In this document: positions 1 to 8,923 of the stretch, in pieces | Layout of the letters: every line of letters begins with the position of its first letter | How positions within the stretch are numbered: position 1 is the stretch's first letter | NCBI GenBank assembly: GCA_015057755.1 | Contig: SVDR01000011.1 | Location: 1 to 43,403, forward strand | DNA length: 43,403 bases | From: Lachnoclostridium sp. | Lineage (GTDB): Bacteria; Bacillota_A; Clostridia; Lachnospirales; Lachnospiraceae | Direction: 5' to 3' | Translations under genes and position numbers: made by a program | The notes under the pieces: model-generated | Told to the model about the DNA's origin: nothing | Databases searched by the model: none | The model's input: the letters and a program-made list of their open reading frames with translations, nothing else

Positions 1-522
1 GAGGCATTTGAGCTTCTCGCTGAAGACCTTGAGCAGCAGATCAAGGATCTCGAGTCCACATGTCCGTTCCCGGAGAAATACCGTGTAATGTTCGAGGGTA
101 TTCCGTGCTGGCCGAAACTTCCGGCACTGTTCAAACCGTTAAAAGAGCATGGCGTTAACGTTACAGCAGTTGTATATGCACCGGCATTCGGTTTCGTATA
201 CGATGGCTTAGACGAGATGGCTCGTGCTTACTGTAAAGCTCCGAACTCTGTTTGTATCGAGCAGGGTGTTTCCTGGCGTGAAGGCATCTGCGTAGATAAC
301 CAGGTAGACGGCGTTCTTGTTCACTACAACAGAAGCTGTAAGCCGTGGTCCGGCTACATGGCAGAGATGCAGCGTCGTTTCACAGCAGATCTTGGCATTC
401 CGTGTGCAGGATTTGATGGTGACCAGGCTGACCCGCGTAACTTCAATGCCGCTCAGTACGAGACACGTGTACAGGGTCTTGTAGAGGCAATGGAAGCGAA
501 CAAACAGGCAAAGGAGGCATAA
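1..522 (+). CDS. hgdA: 2-hydroxyglutaryl-CoA dehydratase, alpha subunit (5'-truncated)
   Basis: The open frame runs in from the left edge and ends at TAA 520-522, giving the last 173 residues of a protein that is normally about 475-480 aa. The C-terminal half contains the segments FEGIPCWPKLP, NRSCKPWSGYM and AGFDGDQADPRNF. From memory these are nearly identical to HgdA of Acidaminococcus fermentans and related glutamate fermenters. With HgdB the protein forms the oxygen-sensitive [4Fe-4S] component D, which dehydrates (R)-2-hydroxyglutaryl-CoA to glutaconyl-CoA by a ketyl radical mechanism after ATP-driven one-electron activation by HgdC. hgdB follows after 4 bp. Activator, CoA-transferase and dehydrogenase genes would be expected upstream but are not in view. 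Other 2-hydroxyacyl-CoA dehydratases (HadB, FldB, LcdA) are related alternatives, but the resemblance favours the glutarate enzyme. Confidence 0.9.
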   Translation, partial: EAFELLAEDLEQQIKDLESTCPFPEKYRVMFEGIPCWPKLPALFKPLKEHGVNVTAVVYAPAFGFVYDGLDEMARAYCKAPNSVCIEQGVSWREGICVDNQVDGVLVHYNRSCKPWSGYMAEMQRRFTADLGIPCAGFDGDQADPRNFNAAQYETRVQGLVEAMEANKQAKEA

Positions 523-526
523 GCAA

Positions 527-1678
527 ATGAGTATTCAGGTATTATTAGATGAATTTAAGGCAGTTGCTTCCAATCCGAAGCAGCAGCTCGACAACTTTAA
601 AGCACAGGGCAAAAAAGTAGTTGGTGTTTTACCGTACTACGCTCCGGAAGAGTTAGTTTATGCAGCTGGTTTAGTACCGATGGGTATGTGGGGTTCCAAC
701 ACAAAGAACATCAGCCGTGCAAAAGAGTACTGTGCAACATTCTACTGCACAATCGCTCAGTTAGCACTTGAGATGCTTCTTGACGGCACAATGGATCAGT
801 TAGACGGTATCATCACACCAACAATCTGTGATACACTCCGTCCGATGTCCCAGAACTACCGTGTTTCCATGGGCGACAAGATGCCGGTTATCTTCTTAGC
901 TCATCCGCAGAACCGTTTTGCTCCGTGGGGTCTTCAGTTCACAATTGACCAGTACACACACGTTAAGACTGAGCTTGAGAAGATCGCAGGCAAGGAAATC
1001 ACAAATGATGATATCCAGAACGCAATCAAAGTTTACAATAAATCCAGAGCAGTTCGCCGTGAGTTCGTAAAACTCGCAAACGATCACTGCGATATTATCA
1101 AACCGACAATCCGTTCCGCAGTTCTGAAAGCAGCTTGGTTCATGCTGAAAGACGAGTACACAGAGAAACTTGCAGCTCTTAACGCAGAGCTCGCAGCTCT
1201 TCCGGTATGCGATTGGCAGGGTACAAAGGTTGTTACATCCGGTATCATCTGTGACAACCCGGCTCTTCTTGCAGCTTTCGAAGAGAACAACGTTGCTATC
1301 GCAGCAGATGACGTTGCTCATGAGAGCCGTGCATTCCTTTGGGATGCAGCAGAGGACGAGGCAGATGCTATGATGGCACTTGCAAAACAGTTCGCATCCA
1401 TCGATTACGAAGTTCTTCTTTATGATCCGAAGTCTGCAGAGAACCGTCGTGGCGAGTTCGTTGCAAACATGGTAAAAGAGAGCGGTGCTCAGGGTCTTGT
1501 ACTGTTCATGCAGCAGTTCTGTGATCCGGAGGAGATGGAGTATCCGTACCTCAAGAAAGCTCTTGATGATGCTGGTATCCCGCACATCAAACTTGGTATC
1601 GATCAGCAGATGCGTGACTTCGGTCAGGCAAGAACAGCTATCCAGGCGTTCGCTGACGTTCTTGAGCTTAACAAATAA
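527..1678 (+). CDS. hgdB: 2-hydroxyglutaryl-CoA dehydratase, beta subunit
   Basis: This 383-residue protein matches the usual HgdB length of about 379 aa. The segments GVLPYYAPEELVYAAG, YCATFYCTIAQLALEM, IITPTICDTLRPMSQN and the C-terminal GIDQQMRDFGQARTAIQAF are, as I recall them, nearly the HgdB sequence of Acidaminococcus. The family's [4Fe-4S] cluster is held by cysteines; C72, C77 and C104 lie in the conserved N-terminal blocks and are candidates. Its Shine-Dalgarno AAAGGAGG overlaps the end of hgdA, so the two subunits are probably made in a coupled way. Codon choice is very biased (CCG for Pro, CTT/CTC for Leu, ACA for Thr, AAC for Asn), like groEL and tig in this window, which suggests high expression. 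A strong terminator follows, so hgdB ends its operon. The enzyme is cytoplasmic. Confidence 0.93.
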   Translation: MSIQVLLDEFKAVASNPKQQLDNFKAQGKKVVGVLPYYAPEELVYAAGLVPMGMWGSNTKNISRAKEYCATFYCTIAQLALEMLLDGTMDQLDGIITPTICDTLRPMSQNYRVSMGDKMPVIFLAHPQNRFAPWGLQFTIDQYTHVKTELEKIAGKEITNDDIQNAIKVYNKSRAVRREFVKLANDHCDIIKPTIRSAVLKAAWFMLKDEYTEKLAALNAELAALPVCDWQGTKVVTSGIICDNPALLAAFEENNVAIAADDVAHESRAFLWDAAEDEADAMMALAKQFASIDYEVLLYDPKSAENRRGEFVANMVKESGAQGLVLFMQQFCDPEEMEYPYLKKALDDAGIPHIKLGIDQQMRDFGQARTAIQAFADVLELNK

Positions 1679-1698
1679 TATAATAAGCTAAATTTTTT

Positions 1699-1733
1699 CG
1701 AGACATAGGAATTTTCCTATGTCTCGTTTTTTT
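1699..1733 (+). terminator. Rho-independent terminator of the hgd operon
   Basis: A perfect 12-bp stem (1699-1710 with 1715-1726) closes a 4-nt ATTT loop and is followed by seven T residues. It lies 20 bp after the hgdB stop codon. Confidence 0.93.
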
Positions 1734-1768
1734 ATCACGAGATTATGTTTTTAGCTGCAATCGAAGTG

Positions 1769-1797
1769 TGCAAAAAGAGCATGGCATGTGGTATAAT
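1769..1797 (+). promoter_or_regulatory. Putative sigma-A promoter for the MFS gene
   Basis: TATAAT at 1792-1797 is preceded by TGG, giving an extended -10 (TGnTATAAT). A weak -35 (TGCAAA, 1769-1774) lies 17 bp upstream. The MFS start codon is 32 bp downstream of the -10. Confidence 0.6.
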
Positions 1798-1828
1798 ATC
1801 TGATATCAAGATGAAGGAGTAAGGAGCA

Positions 1829-3037
1829 ATGGGGATTTCAAGAAAATACATGGATCGGCACCTTTTCTATTATTATCTGGGATGTATCGTTCTCAGTATC
1901 GCTGCGAATACAGCTCATCCGGTCACTCCGACACTGTTTACGGCCTTTGGTTTGGGAAGTTATATGTTTGGTGTGGCAATGGCCGCGCAGATGCTGACGA
2001 ATTTCTTGTTTTCGCCATTCTGGGGGTGGATCAGTGCCTATGCCTCCAGTCGAAAAATACTTCTGATCACCTGTATCGGTTATGCTTTTGGACAGGCACT
2101 TTTTGGTCTTTCCTCAACAGAAATGGGATTTACGTTGGCACGCGCAATCGCGGGAATCGGATGTGGCGGCTGTTTTGTCTGTATTCTGACATACATTGTA
2201 AATACGGCTCCGGATCCTGTAACACGTGGAAAGCAGCTGGCTGTCAATGCAACCATTCAGTCAGTTTTTGGTGCGTTTGGTTACTTTGTAGGCGGATTGC
2301 TTGGCGAAGTCTATACATATCTTGCGATTATTGTCCAGGTTGTTCTGCTGATCCTTTCCGGTTTAATCTTTTATTTTGGCTGCAAAGATGATTCCAGATA
2401 TCCGATGCGGGAACTGAAAAAGACAACAGGGTTTGCGGAAATCAATCCGTTCCACAGCTTTGTTCTGGCAAGGAATTTTCTGACACCGCTGTTTATGATT
2501 CTTTTTATCATCGCTGCGCTTCAGGAACTGGGCTACAACTGCTTTGATCAGACGTTTAATTATTATATCCGTGACCAGTTTAATTTCTCGTCCGGATATA
2601 ACGGAATCCTGAAAGGTATCATGGGCTTGATCACATTAGTGGCAAACAGCACGATCTGCATCTGGCTGCTGAAAAAAACGAATAACCGCAGTTCTGTATT
2701 TTGGGTTCTTGCAATCTGTTCGGCGACCATGTTTGGTGTTGTCTGGTTTGAGGAGATTATACTGTTTGTTATTGTTTTTGTTATTTTCTATGCTTTCAAT
2801 TCTATCAGTGTACCGCTGATCCATAATCTGGTGGCAAGCGGAGGTCCGGAAGAGCAGAATAGCTTGATCATGGGATTTTGCAATTCTATTAAATCTTTAG
2901 GAGGAATCATCGGAGCTCTTTTTGCTGGATTGTTATATACAGCCAATCCGAAACTGCCGTTCATTTTTGGTTTCATCGCGTTTGTTGTGGCTGCGATCTT
3001 GGCAGCGATTTATAAACGAACAGAAAAGAAGAGATAA
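1829..3037 (+). CDS. Major facilitator superfamily transporter, substrate unknown
   Basis: This 402-residue protein is hydrophobic throughout, with about 12 membrane-spanning segments in two halves separated by a charged central loop (around residues 187-215). Length and pattern fit the MFS_1 family. The N-terminal half has the typical GxGxGG-rich helix (around residue 110, ARAIAGIGCGGCF). ATG 1829 is chosen because of the upstream AAGGAG repeats (1815-1826) at suitable spacing. The gene has its own promoter, and the IclR gene converges on it from the other strand across a shared hairpin. I see no substrate-diagnostic motif. Uptake or efflux of a small organic compound is the usual role; a link to the IclR regulator is possible but unproven because the two genes are not divergently arranged. 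Confidence 0.85.
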   Translation: MGISRKYMDRHLFYYYLGCIVLSIAANTAHPVTPTLFTAFGLGSYMFGVAMAAQMLTNFLFSPFWGWISAYASSRKILLITCIGYAFGQALFGLSSTEMGFTLARAIAGIGCGGCFVCILTYIVNTAPDPVTRGKQLAVNATIQSVFGAFGYFVGGLLGEVYTYLAIIVQVVLLILSGLIFYFGCKDDSRYPMRELKKTTGFAEINPFHSFVLARNFLTPLFMILFIIAALQELGYNCFDQTFNYYIRDQFNFSSGYNGILKGIMGLITLVANSTICIWLLKKTNNRSSVFWVLAICSATMFGVVWFEEIILFVIVFVIFYAFNSISVPLIHNLVASGGPEEQNSLIMGFCNSIKSLGGIIGALFAGLLYTANPKLPFIFGFIAFVVAAILAAIYKRTEKKR

Positions 3038-3057
3038 GATCTGGTTTTGATATAGAG

Positions 3058-3096
3058 AAAAAAGACGGGGAAATCGGTCAGTACCGGTTTCCCCGT
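3058..3096 (-). terminator. Terminator between convergent MFS and iclR-type genes
   Basis: A 14-bp stem with one G-T wobble (3065-3078 with 3083-3096) and a 4-nt loop. On the minus strand the stem is followed by six T residues (the A run at 3058-3063), so it fits a terminator for the IclR gene. On the plus strand there is no T run, so any effect on the MFS transcript would be weaker. Confidence 0.8.
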
Positions 3097-3102
3097 TGAA
3101 GT

Positions 3103-3876
3103 TTATTTGGGTATAACATTTAAATGTGGAAGATATCCAAGATCAGAGGACAGTTCTGCTGCAAACGATTTTACATATCCCGAGAGTGTCTCCAGGGAAT
3201 TTTCGTCATTCAGCCTGATTTCCGGAGTGATGATACCGATGGAACAAGCAAGCTCGCCTTCTGCGTTAAAGACAGGAGCACCAATGCCGATCGCATCAGC
3301 AACATAATCACCGCGGGAAATTGCGTAGCCGTCTGTACGGATCTTATCCAGCTCAGCAAGAAGCTCTGCCGGGCGTACATATGGGAACGCTCTGTCCTGC
3401 ATAATGATATTCTTCATATATTCATCAATAAAGTTCGGAGACTGGAAAGCCAGAAGAACTTTGCGGATCGCACCGCAGTGCAGATACATCTCATATCCGA
3501 ATTCCTCAACCACTTTCAAATGGCTCGGACCGTCATATTTCTCGATGACAAGACCCTTATTTCCAACCGGAATGATCAGATAAACGTCCTCACCCGTTTT
3601 CTGGGAGAGGGAAGCAAGGATCGGTTTTGCGGCATCCTGAAGACGGATTCCCTTTGAAGCGGCTTTTCCAAGCGGGATCAAAGCCGGACCAAGGCGATAC
3701 GTGTGGGAACGTTCATCACGGATCACGTACTTTCTTTCGCAAAATGTCTGAAGAATGCGATGGACGGTACTTGGCGGAAGATTCATGGCATCCGCAAGCT
3801 CGGCGATCGTAAAACTGCGGTTCTTTTCTTTCAGAACTTCCAATAATTCCATAGAGCGGAGAAGGCTCTGTATCAT
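3103..3876 (-). CDS. IclR family transcriptional regulator
   Basis: The 257-residue protein has the usual IclR architecture. Residues 1-65 form a winged helix-turn-helix (FTIAELADAMNLPPSTVHRILQTF). A C-terminal effector-binding domain follows, including a GAIRKVLLAF block and a GDYVADAIGIGAPVFNAEGE block typical of the family. Members are cytoplasmic and commonly regulate catabolic or transport genes in response to small organic acids. ATG 3876 directly follows the TAA of the upstream small membrane protein gene, and the Shine-Dalgarno GGAAGGAGC lies inside that gene's end, so the two are probably co-translated. The MFS gene converges from the other strand. The effector and targets cannot be read from the sequence. 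Confidence 0.9.
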   Translation of the reverse strand: MIQSLLRSMELLEVLKEKNRSFTIAELADAMNLPPSTVHRILQTFCERKYVIRDERSHTYRLGPALIPLGKAASKGIRLQDAAKPILASLSQKTGEDVYLIIPVGNKGLVIEKYDGPSHLKVVEEFGYEMYLHCGAIRKVLLAFQSPNFIDEYMKNIIMQDRAFPYVRPAELLAELDKIRTDGYAISRGDYVADAIGIGAPVFNAEGELACSIGIITPEIRLNDENSLETLSGYVKSFAAELSSDLGYLPHLNVIPK

Positions 3877-4233
3877 TTAGTTGGCTCCTTCCGTATCTTC
3901 CTCTACAGTAGCGGCGATCGGTGCTTCTTCGGCCGGAGCTGCTTCTTCTGCAGGAGCAGTCTCTGCAACCGGAGCTGCTTCTTCACAGACTTCTGTATCC
4001 TCACAAGCTTTGCACTTGTTGGAATCAAGGGAGATGTATGTGCGTTTTGTATCTGCGCAGGAGACAGGCTCTTCTTTTTCTGCAGCTGCAACTTCATCTT
4101 CTTCATAATCATGGAAATCTTTGTCGATCTCATCATTGAAGGATTTGTACTTTAAATAGTAGGAAAGGCCAGCGGCAGCAGCACCGAGTGCAGCACCGAC
4201 AGCGATCATTAAACCGGTTCTCTTTTTGGACAT
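3877..4233 (-). CDS. Small membrane-anchored Glu/Ala/Pro-rich protein, unknown function
   Basis: I do not recognise a named family. The start at 4233 (MSKKRTGLM) is chosen over the ATG 6 bp upstream because AGGAG is 7 bp from it. The 118-residue product has one hydrophobic, Gly/Ala-rich helix at residues 7-27. A positively charged segment and then a strongly acidic stretch (30-55) follow. Four cysteines (59, 74, 77, 83) include a CKAC pair in a CKACEDTEVC segment. The tail (85-118) is a disordered run of repeated PAEEA-like units. YtxH-type small membrane proteins look superficially similar. It is the first gene of a two-gene unit with the IclR regulator, with zero spacing. The cysteines could bind metal or form a disulfide; this is a guess. 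Confidence 0.7.
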   Translation of the reverse strand: MSKKRTGLMIAVGAALGAAAAGLSYYLKYKSFNDEIDKDFHDYEEDEVAAAEKEEPVSCADTKRTYISLDSNKCKACEDTEVCEEAAPVAETAPAEEAAPAEEAPIAATVEEDTEGAN

Positions 4234-4312
4234 GGTCATTCTCCTTTCTTGTGCCGCAGTGATCCTGCAGCCGGTATTTCCGCAACTTGAAACATCTGCT
4301 GCAGAAAAATAC

Positions 4313-4340
4313 AATATAGTTTTATCATAATCGAAATCAA
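4313..4340 (-). promoter_or_regulatory. Possible promoter for the small membrane protein-IclR pair
   Basis: On the minus strand TTGATT (4335-4340) and TATATT (4313-4318) are separated by 16 bp, about 80 bp upstream of the start at 4233. The region is AT-rich, so chance matches are likely. Confidence 0.35.
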
Positions 4341-4399
4341 ATAAAATGAAAAGGGATAATTATGAAGAAATTGAAAAAAATCGAAAAATTTCCTAAAAG

Positions 4400-4426
4400 T
4401 TAGCACTCGCGCCTTGACACTGCTAA
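4400..4426 (+). promoter_or_regulatory. CIRCE element (HrcA operator), imperfect
   Basis: The left arm TTAGCACTC (4400-4408) is a perfect match to the CIRCE consensus. After exactly 9 bp the right arm CACTGCTAA (4418-4426) matches 7 of 9 positions of GAGTGCTAA. It overlaps the -35 of the groES promoter, so bound HrcA would block RNA polymerase. hrcA itself is not in this window. Confidence 0.93.
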
Positions 4427-4442
4427 TAATGCATGATATAAC
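4414..4442 (+). promoter_or_regulatory. sigma-A promoter of groESL
   Basis: A perfect TTGACA (4414-4419) lies 17 bp from TATAAC (4437-4442). The -35 hexamer sits partly in the CIRCE spacer and partly in its right arm, which explains the two mismatches of that arm. The leader to groES is about 75 nt. Confidence 0.9.
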
Positions 4443-4524
4443 ATTACTTGTGTAACGGGAGCGTTAGAAAGCCCCCCCAATTTGGCATATACAATAAAGT
4501 AGAATTGACAAGGAGGCGTCAGTA

Positions 4525-4812
4525 ATGAAATTAGTACCATTATTTGACAAAGTTGTTTTAAAACAGTTAGTAGCAGAAGAGACAACCAAATCCGGTATCG
4601 TACTTCCGGGTCAGGCAAAAGAGAAACCGCAGCAGGCTGAGGTTATCGCTGTTGGACCGGGCGGAATGGTAGAAGGCAAAGAGGTTGTTATGCAGGTTAA
4701 GGTTGGCGATCAGGTTATCTTTTCCAAGTTTGCAGGCACAGAAGTAAAAGCTGACAACGAAGAGTACATCATCGTTAAGCAGAGCGATATTCTTGCAATC
4801 ATCGAGAAATAA
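4525..4812 (+). CDS. groES: Co-chaperonin GroES
   Basis: The 95-residue protein has the usual GroES length and begins MKLVPLFDKVVLKQ. It has the mobile loop (TTKSGIVLPGQAKEKPQ, about residues 22-38) that docks on GroEL, followed by the conserved EVIAVGPG and the YIIVKQSDILAII C-terminus. A heptamer of GroES caps the GroEL barrel in the cytoplasm during ATP-driven folding. The ribosome site AAGGAGGCG is optimally placed. It is the first gene of a two-gene operon with groEL (35 bp gap), under the CIRCE-controlled promoter. Confidence 0.98.
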   Translation: MKLVPLFDKVVLKQLVAEETTKSGIVLPGQAKEKPQQAEVIAVGPGGMVEGKEVVMQVKVGDQVIFSKFAGTEVKADNEEYIIVKQSDILAIIEK

Positions 4813-4844
4813 TTGAAACGAGACTTTTTTTGGAGGTATTTTAA

Positions 4845-6470
<1,626 letters not shown>

Positions 6471-6489
6471 TCCACATTCTGTGAATAAA

Positions 6490-6523
6490 AAAGACCACCG
6501 GCGGGTTTCTTCCGGTGGTCTTT
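6490..6523. terminator. Terminator between groEL and the convergent CYTH gene
   Basis: A 12-bp perfect stem (6490-6501 with 6512-6523) with a 10-nt loop. The stem ends in AAA/TTT, so the T tract is short on both strands. It lies between two convergent genes and probably acts in both directions. Confidence 0.8.
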
Positions 6524-6540
6524 CCTATATGAAAATACGA

Positions 6541-6990
6541 TTACAGTTTGGAGAGGCGGCTGTTCTGATATTCGCCGGAGAAGGTCACATCTTTTGTGAA
6601 CCAGGACGGCGGAACGAAGGCGTTTGCGTCTTCTTCGGAAGCAAATTCAACTTCCGCTAACATCAGTCCTGCGAATCTGCCTTCAAAAACGTCAAACTCG
6701 ATGGTAAGATCCGGTCGGTTTTCAACCGGGATCAGATAACGCTTTTTGGTAAGAATGTTTCCGTCTGCCTTGGCGAGCAGATGGGCATAGGATTCAGCGG
6801 TCAGAGGAAGGTTGACTTCTTCCCGCGATAAGAGTCCTTTTCCTTTATAAGTGAGATAATAATCGGAATCTTCTCTGCGGATCCGGACGACCGGTTCTGT
6901 GCAGAGGTATGCCTGTTCGATCATGTGGAACGGATAGGATTCATAGCCTTCCGGGGCTTTTTCGATGAGAAATTTGCGTTCGATTTCCAT
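6541..6990 (-). CDS. CYTH domain protein (triphosphate tunnel metalloenzyme family)
   Basis: The 149-residue protein starts at 6990 (MEIERKFLI), where AGGAG lies 8 bp upstream; the longer frame to 7026 has no ribosome site. The N-terminal EIERK is the ExExK signature of the CYTH superfamily. Later blocks RIRREDSDYYLTYKGKG and LTIEFDVFEGRFAGLMLAEVEF supply the alternating charged residues that line the tunnel and bind metal and triphosphate. Bacterial members hydrolyse inorganic triphosphate or thiamine triphosphate, or make cAMP in the class IV cyclases; a short stand-alone protein such as this is most likely a triphosphatase. It is cytoplasmic and converges on groEL. Confidence 0.88.
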   Translation of the reverse strand: MEIERKFLIEKAPEGYESYPFHMIEQAYLCTEPVVRIRREDSDYYLTYKGKGLLSREEVNLPLTAESYAHLLAKADGNILTKKRYLIPVENRPDLTIEFDVFEGRFAGLMLAEVEFASEEDANAFVPPSWFTKDVTFSGEYQNSRLSKL

Positions 6991-7141
6991 GTTGTGATAC
7001 TCCTTTCTGGATTCAGTATAACACAATCTAAGAAAAATGTAATAATTATCGGCGCAAATTTATGATAGACTAAAAGTGTGAAAAGTACGCGAAGATTGCG
7101 AAAACAATAAAGCAACAAAAGAATGATGGGAGGAAATGCTT

Positions 7142-8209
7142 ATGTGGACAAGAGCAGAATTGAAATTCCGTGCGAAAAACAATATACGGAGATACTTCTG
7201 GCCGGCGCTTGCAGTCAGTATGATCAATTCTTTGTTTAACAGCAATGGCGGAAGCAGCAGCGGAAGCGGTGCCAATGCAGCCAACGCCGGTGCAAACATA
7301 TCTCAGGAATACAATTTTAATCTTGAGGAGAGTTTGAGTGGCGGTCTTGACTCTGTTATCAGTGAGATCCCGCAGATGGCAGAAGGAATCGTGGATTCTG
7401 CCAATGCAGCTACAGTAAGTGTCTTTTTGATCGGACTTTTGATCGGAGGCGCGATCGCTCTGGCAGTCGGAGTGTTTGTGGCGCCGATCATTGAAGTTGG
7501 AAAAAACCGTTTTTATATGGAAAGCCGACAGAGAGGACGCACAGCCGGTATGGATTGTCTTCTGTATGGATTTAAGAATGAATACCTGAATATCATCTGG
7601 ACGATGCTCGTGCGAAACATTCTGGTATTTTTAGGAACGCTCTGCTTTGTGTTCCCTGGTATTTATCTGGGCTACTGCTATCATATGGTACCATATATTC
7701 TGGCAGAAAATCCGGATATGAGAACGTCAGATGTGCTGCGTATGTCGAAAGATATGATGCGGGGTCATAAGTTAAGCACATGGGTGCTGAAATTATCCTT
7801 TATCGGATGGTGGATCCTTGGTGCGCTTGCATGCGGAATCGGTTCCTTCTTAGTATTGCCGTATTATGATGGTACACTTGCAGAGCTGTATGCAGTGTTG
7901 AGAAATCCGTATACCAACTATTTAAATGGTTTTGGAAGTTCGGATTATCATGAATATCAGGAGAGAACTGCAGACTGGCAGCAGACGTATGAACAGCCGC
8001 GCCGGAATGTGTATGAGGAAACATACAGTTACAGCTATGAACAGCCGATAAGAACAGAGCCGGTTGTAAATGCGGAGCCTCCGGTGCATGTGAACGACAG
8101 TGCTGTAAAACACGCAGGGGATGGCTCTGTCAGAGGATATTATCTGAACGGTGAGTTCCATCCGTATACAGAGGAAGAGTTAAAGGAACTGGAAAAGAAC
8201 GGCTATTAA
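7142..8209 (+). CDS. DUF975 family integral membrane protein
   Basis: The 355-residue product begins MWTRAELKFRAKNNIRRYFWPALAVSMI, the characteristic start of DUF975 proteins. The start at 7142 is preferred to the ATG at 7136, which is only 2 bp from the GGGAGG ribosome site. A Ser/Gly/Asn-rich linker (about 35-50) is followed by hydrophobic segments at roughly 95-120, 155-180 and 215-245. The FPGIYLGYCYHMVPYILAENPD block and the SKDMMRGHK segment are both typical of the family. The last 100 residues are a hydrophilic tail rich in Tyr, Gln and Glu. Function is unknown. A DJ-1/PfpI gene starts 19 bp later and may be co-transcribed. The CYTH gene is divergent. Confidence 0.82.
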   Translation: MWTRAELKFRAKNNIRRYFWPALAVSMINSLFNSNGGSSSGSGANAANAGANISQEYNFNLEESLSGGLDSVISEIPQMAEGIVDSANAATVSVFLIGLLIGGAIALAVGVFVAPIIEVGKNRFYMESRQRGRTAGMDCLLYGFKNEYLNIIWTMLVRNILVFLGTLCFVFPGIYLGYCYHMVPYILAENPDMRTSDVLRMSKDMMRGHKLSTWVLKLSFIGWWILGALACGIGSFLVLPYYDGTLAELYAVLRNPYTNYLNGFGSSDYHEYQERTADWQQTYEQPRRNVYEETYSYSYEQPIRTEPVVNAEPPVHVNDSAVKHAGDGSVRGYYLNGEFHPYTEEELKELEKNGY

Positions 8210-8228
8210 GAAAAATGAGGTGAACGAA

Positions 8229-8777
8229 ATGGCAAAAGTATATGCATTTGTTGCAGATGGAATGGAAGAAGTGGAGTGTCTGGCAGTTTGTGATGTGCTG
8301 ATCCGTGCCGGTGTTGATGTAACGCTTGTTTCCATTATGGGAAGAAAGGAGATCACCGGTTCCCATGGTTTTAAGATCACTGCAGATACCGTATTTGAGG
8401 AGATCACAGATGATGTGGATGTTCTGTTCTTGCCGGGCGGAATGCCGGGTACGCTGAATCTTACAAAACACGAAGGTCTGGCAGAGATGTTAAAAGCACA
8501 TGCGGCAGCAGGAAAACGTTTGGCGGCAATCTGTGCGGCGCCGAGTGTTCTGGGAGTTCTTGGTCTTGCGAAAGGTCACAAAGTAACATGCTTCCCGGGC
8601 TGGGAAGAGAAGATGGACGGAGCAGAGATCACAGGTGCGGCAGTCGAGACAGACCGTCTCATTTCTACCGGAAGAGGCATGGGATGCTCCATTGATCTTG
8701 GCCTGGAGCTTGTAAAGCTTCTCGTGGATGAAGAGACATCTCTTGATCTGAAGAAGAAAATCCAGTACGATAAATAA
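8229..8777 (+). CDS. DJ-1/PfpI family protein (YajL/ThiJ-like)
   Basis: The 182-residue protein starts at ATG 8229, 8 bp after GAGG; a GTG start 9 bp earlier overlaps that ribosome site and is unlikely. It has the DJ-1 signature: a conserved acidic residue in ADGMEEVE (about E14) and the nucleophile elbow AAICAAP with Cys102, followed by GHKVTCFPG and the STGRGMGCSIDLGLELV block. YajL/DJ-1-like enzymes act on glyoxal-type or other electrophilic damage or serve as redox-linked chaperones; the true substrate is debated for the family. It is cytoplasmic and probably shares a transcript with the DUF975 gene. No terminator is visible before the tig promoter. Confidence 0.9.
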   Translation: MAKVYAFVADGMEEVECLAVCDVLIRAGVDVTLVSIMGRKEITGSHGFKITADTVFEEITDDVDVLFLPGGMPGTLNLTKHEGLAEMLKAHAAAGKRLAAICAAPSVLGVLGLAKGHKVTCFPGWEEKMDGAEITGAAVETDRLISTGRGMGCSIDLGLELVKLLVDEETSLDLKKKIQYDK

Positions 8778-8831
8778 GGTTTTTATGCCCGAAAAACAAA
8801 GATAATTTTTTGTTATTTTGTAAAATAGTAC

Positions 8832-8860
8832 TGGTATTTCTAAAATCAGTATGCTATAAT
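8832..8860 (+). promoter_or_regulatory. Putative extended -10 promoter for tig
   Basis: TATAAT (8855-8860) is preceded by TGC, an extended -10. The -35 candidate TGGTAT (8832-8837) is weak at 17 bp spacing. The tig start is 63 bp downstream. Confidence 0.65.
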
Positions 8861-8923
8861 GTTATCTTGAAGTGTAGCGCCCACCTGAATGGACGTTGAT
8901 ATATTTAAGGAGGAACCTTTAAA

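Noticed and set aside
896..1585. 229-codon open frame on the minus strand
   Set aside because: It is antisense to hgdB, whose strong codon bias leaves the opposite frame free of stops; the predicted protein is Cys-rich and unlike any family, and no ribosome site supports it.
1882..2391. 169-codon frame overlapping the MFS gene in another frame
   Set aside because: The in-frame MFS product with membrane helices explains this DNA; the alternative is a Cys/Trp-rich shadow.
3124..3657. 177-codon plus-strand frame
   Set aside because: It is antisense to the IclR gene, which has clear family motifs and a ribosome site.
7027..7141. TATGAT at 7061 considered as a DUF975 promoter
   Set aside because: No acceptable -35 at a normal distance and the region is AT-rich.
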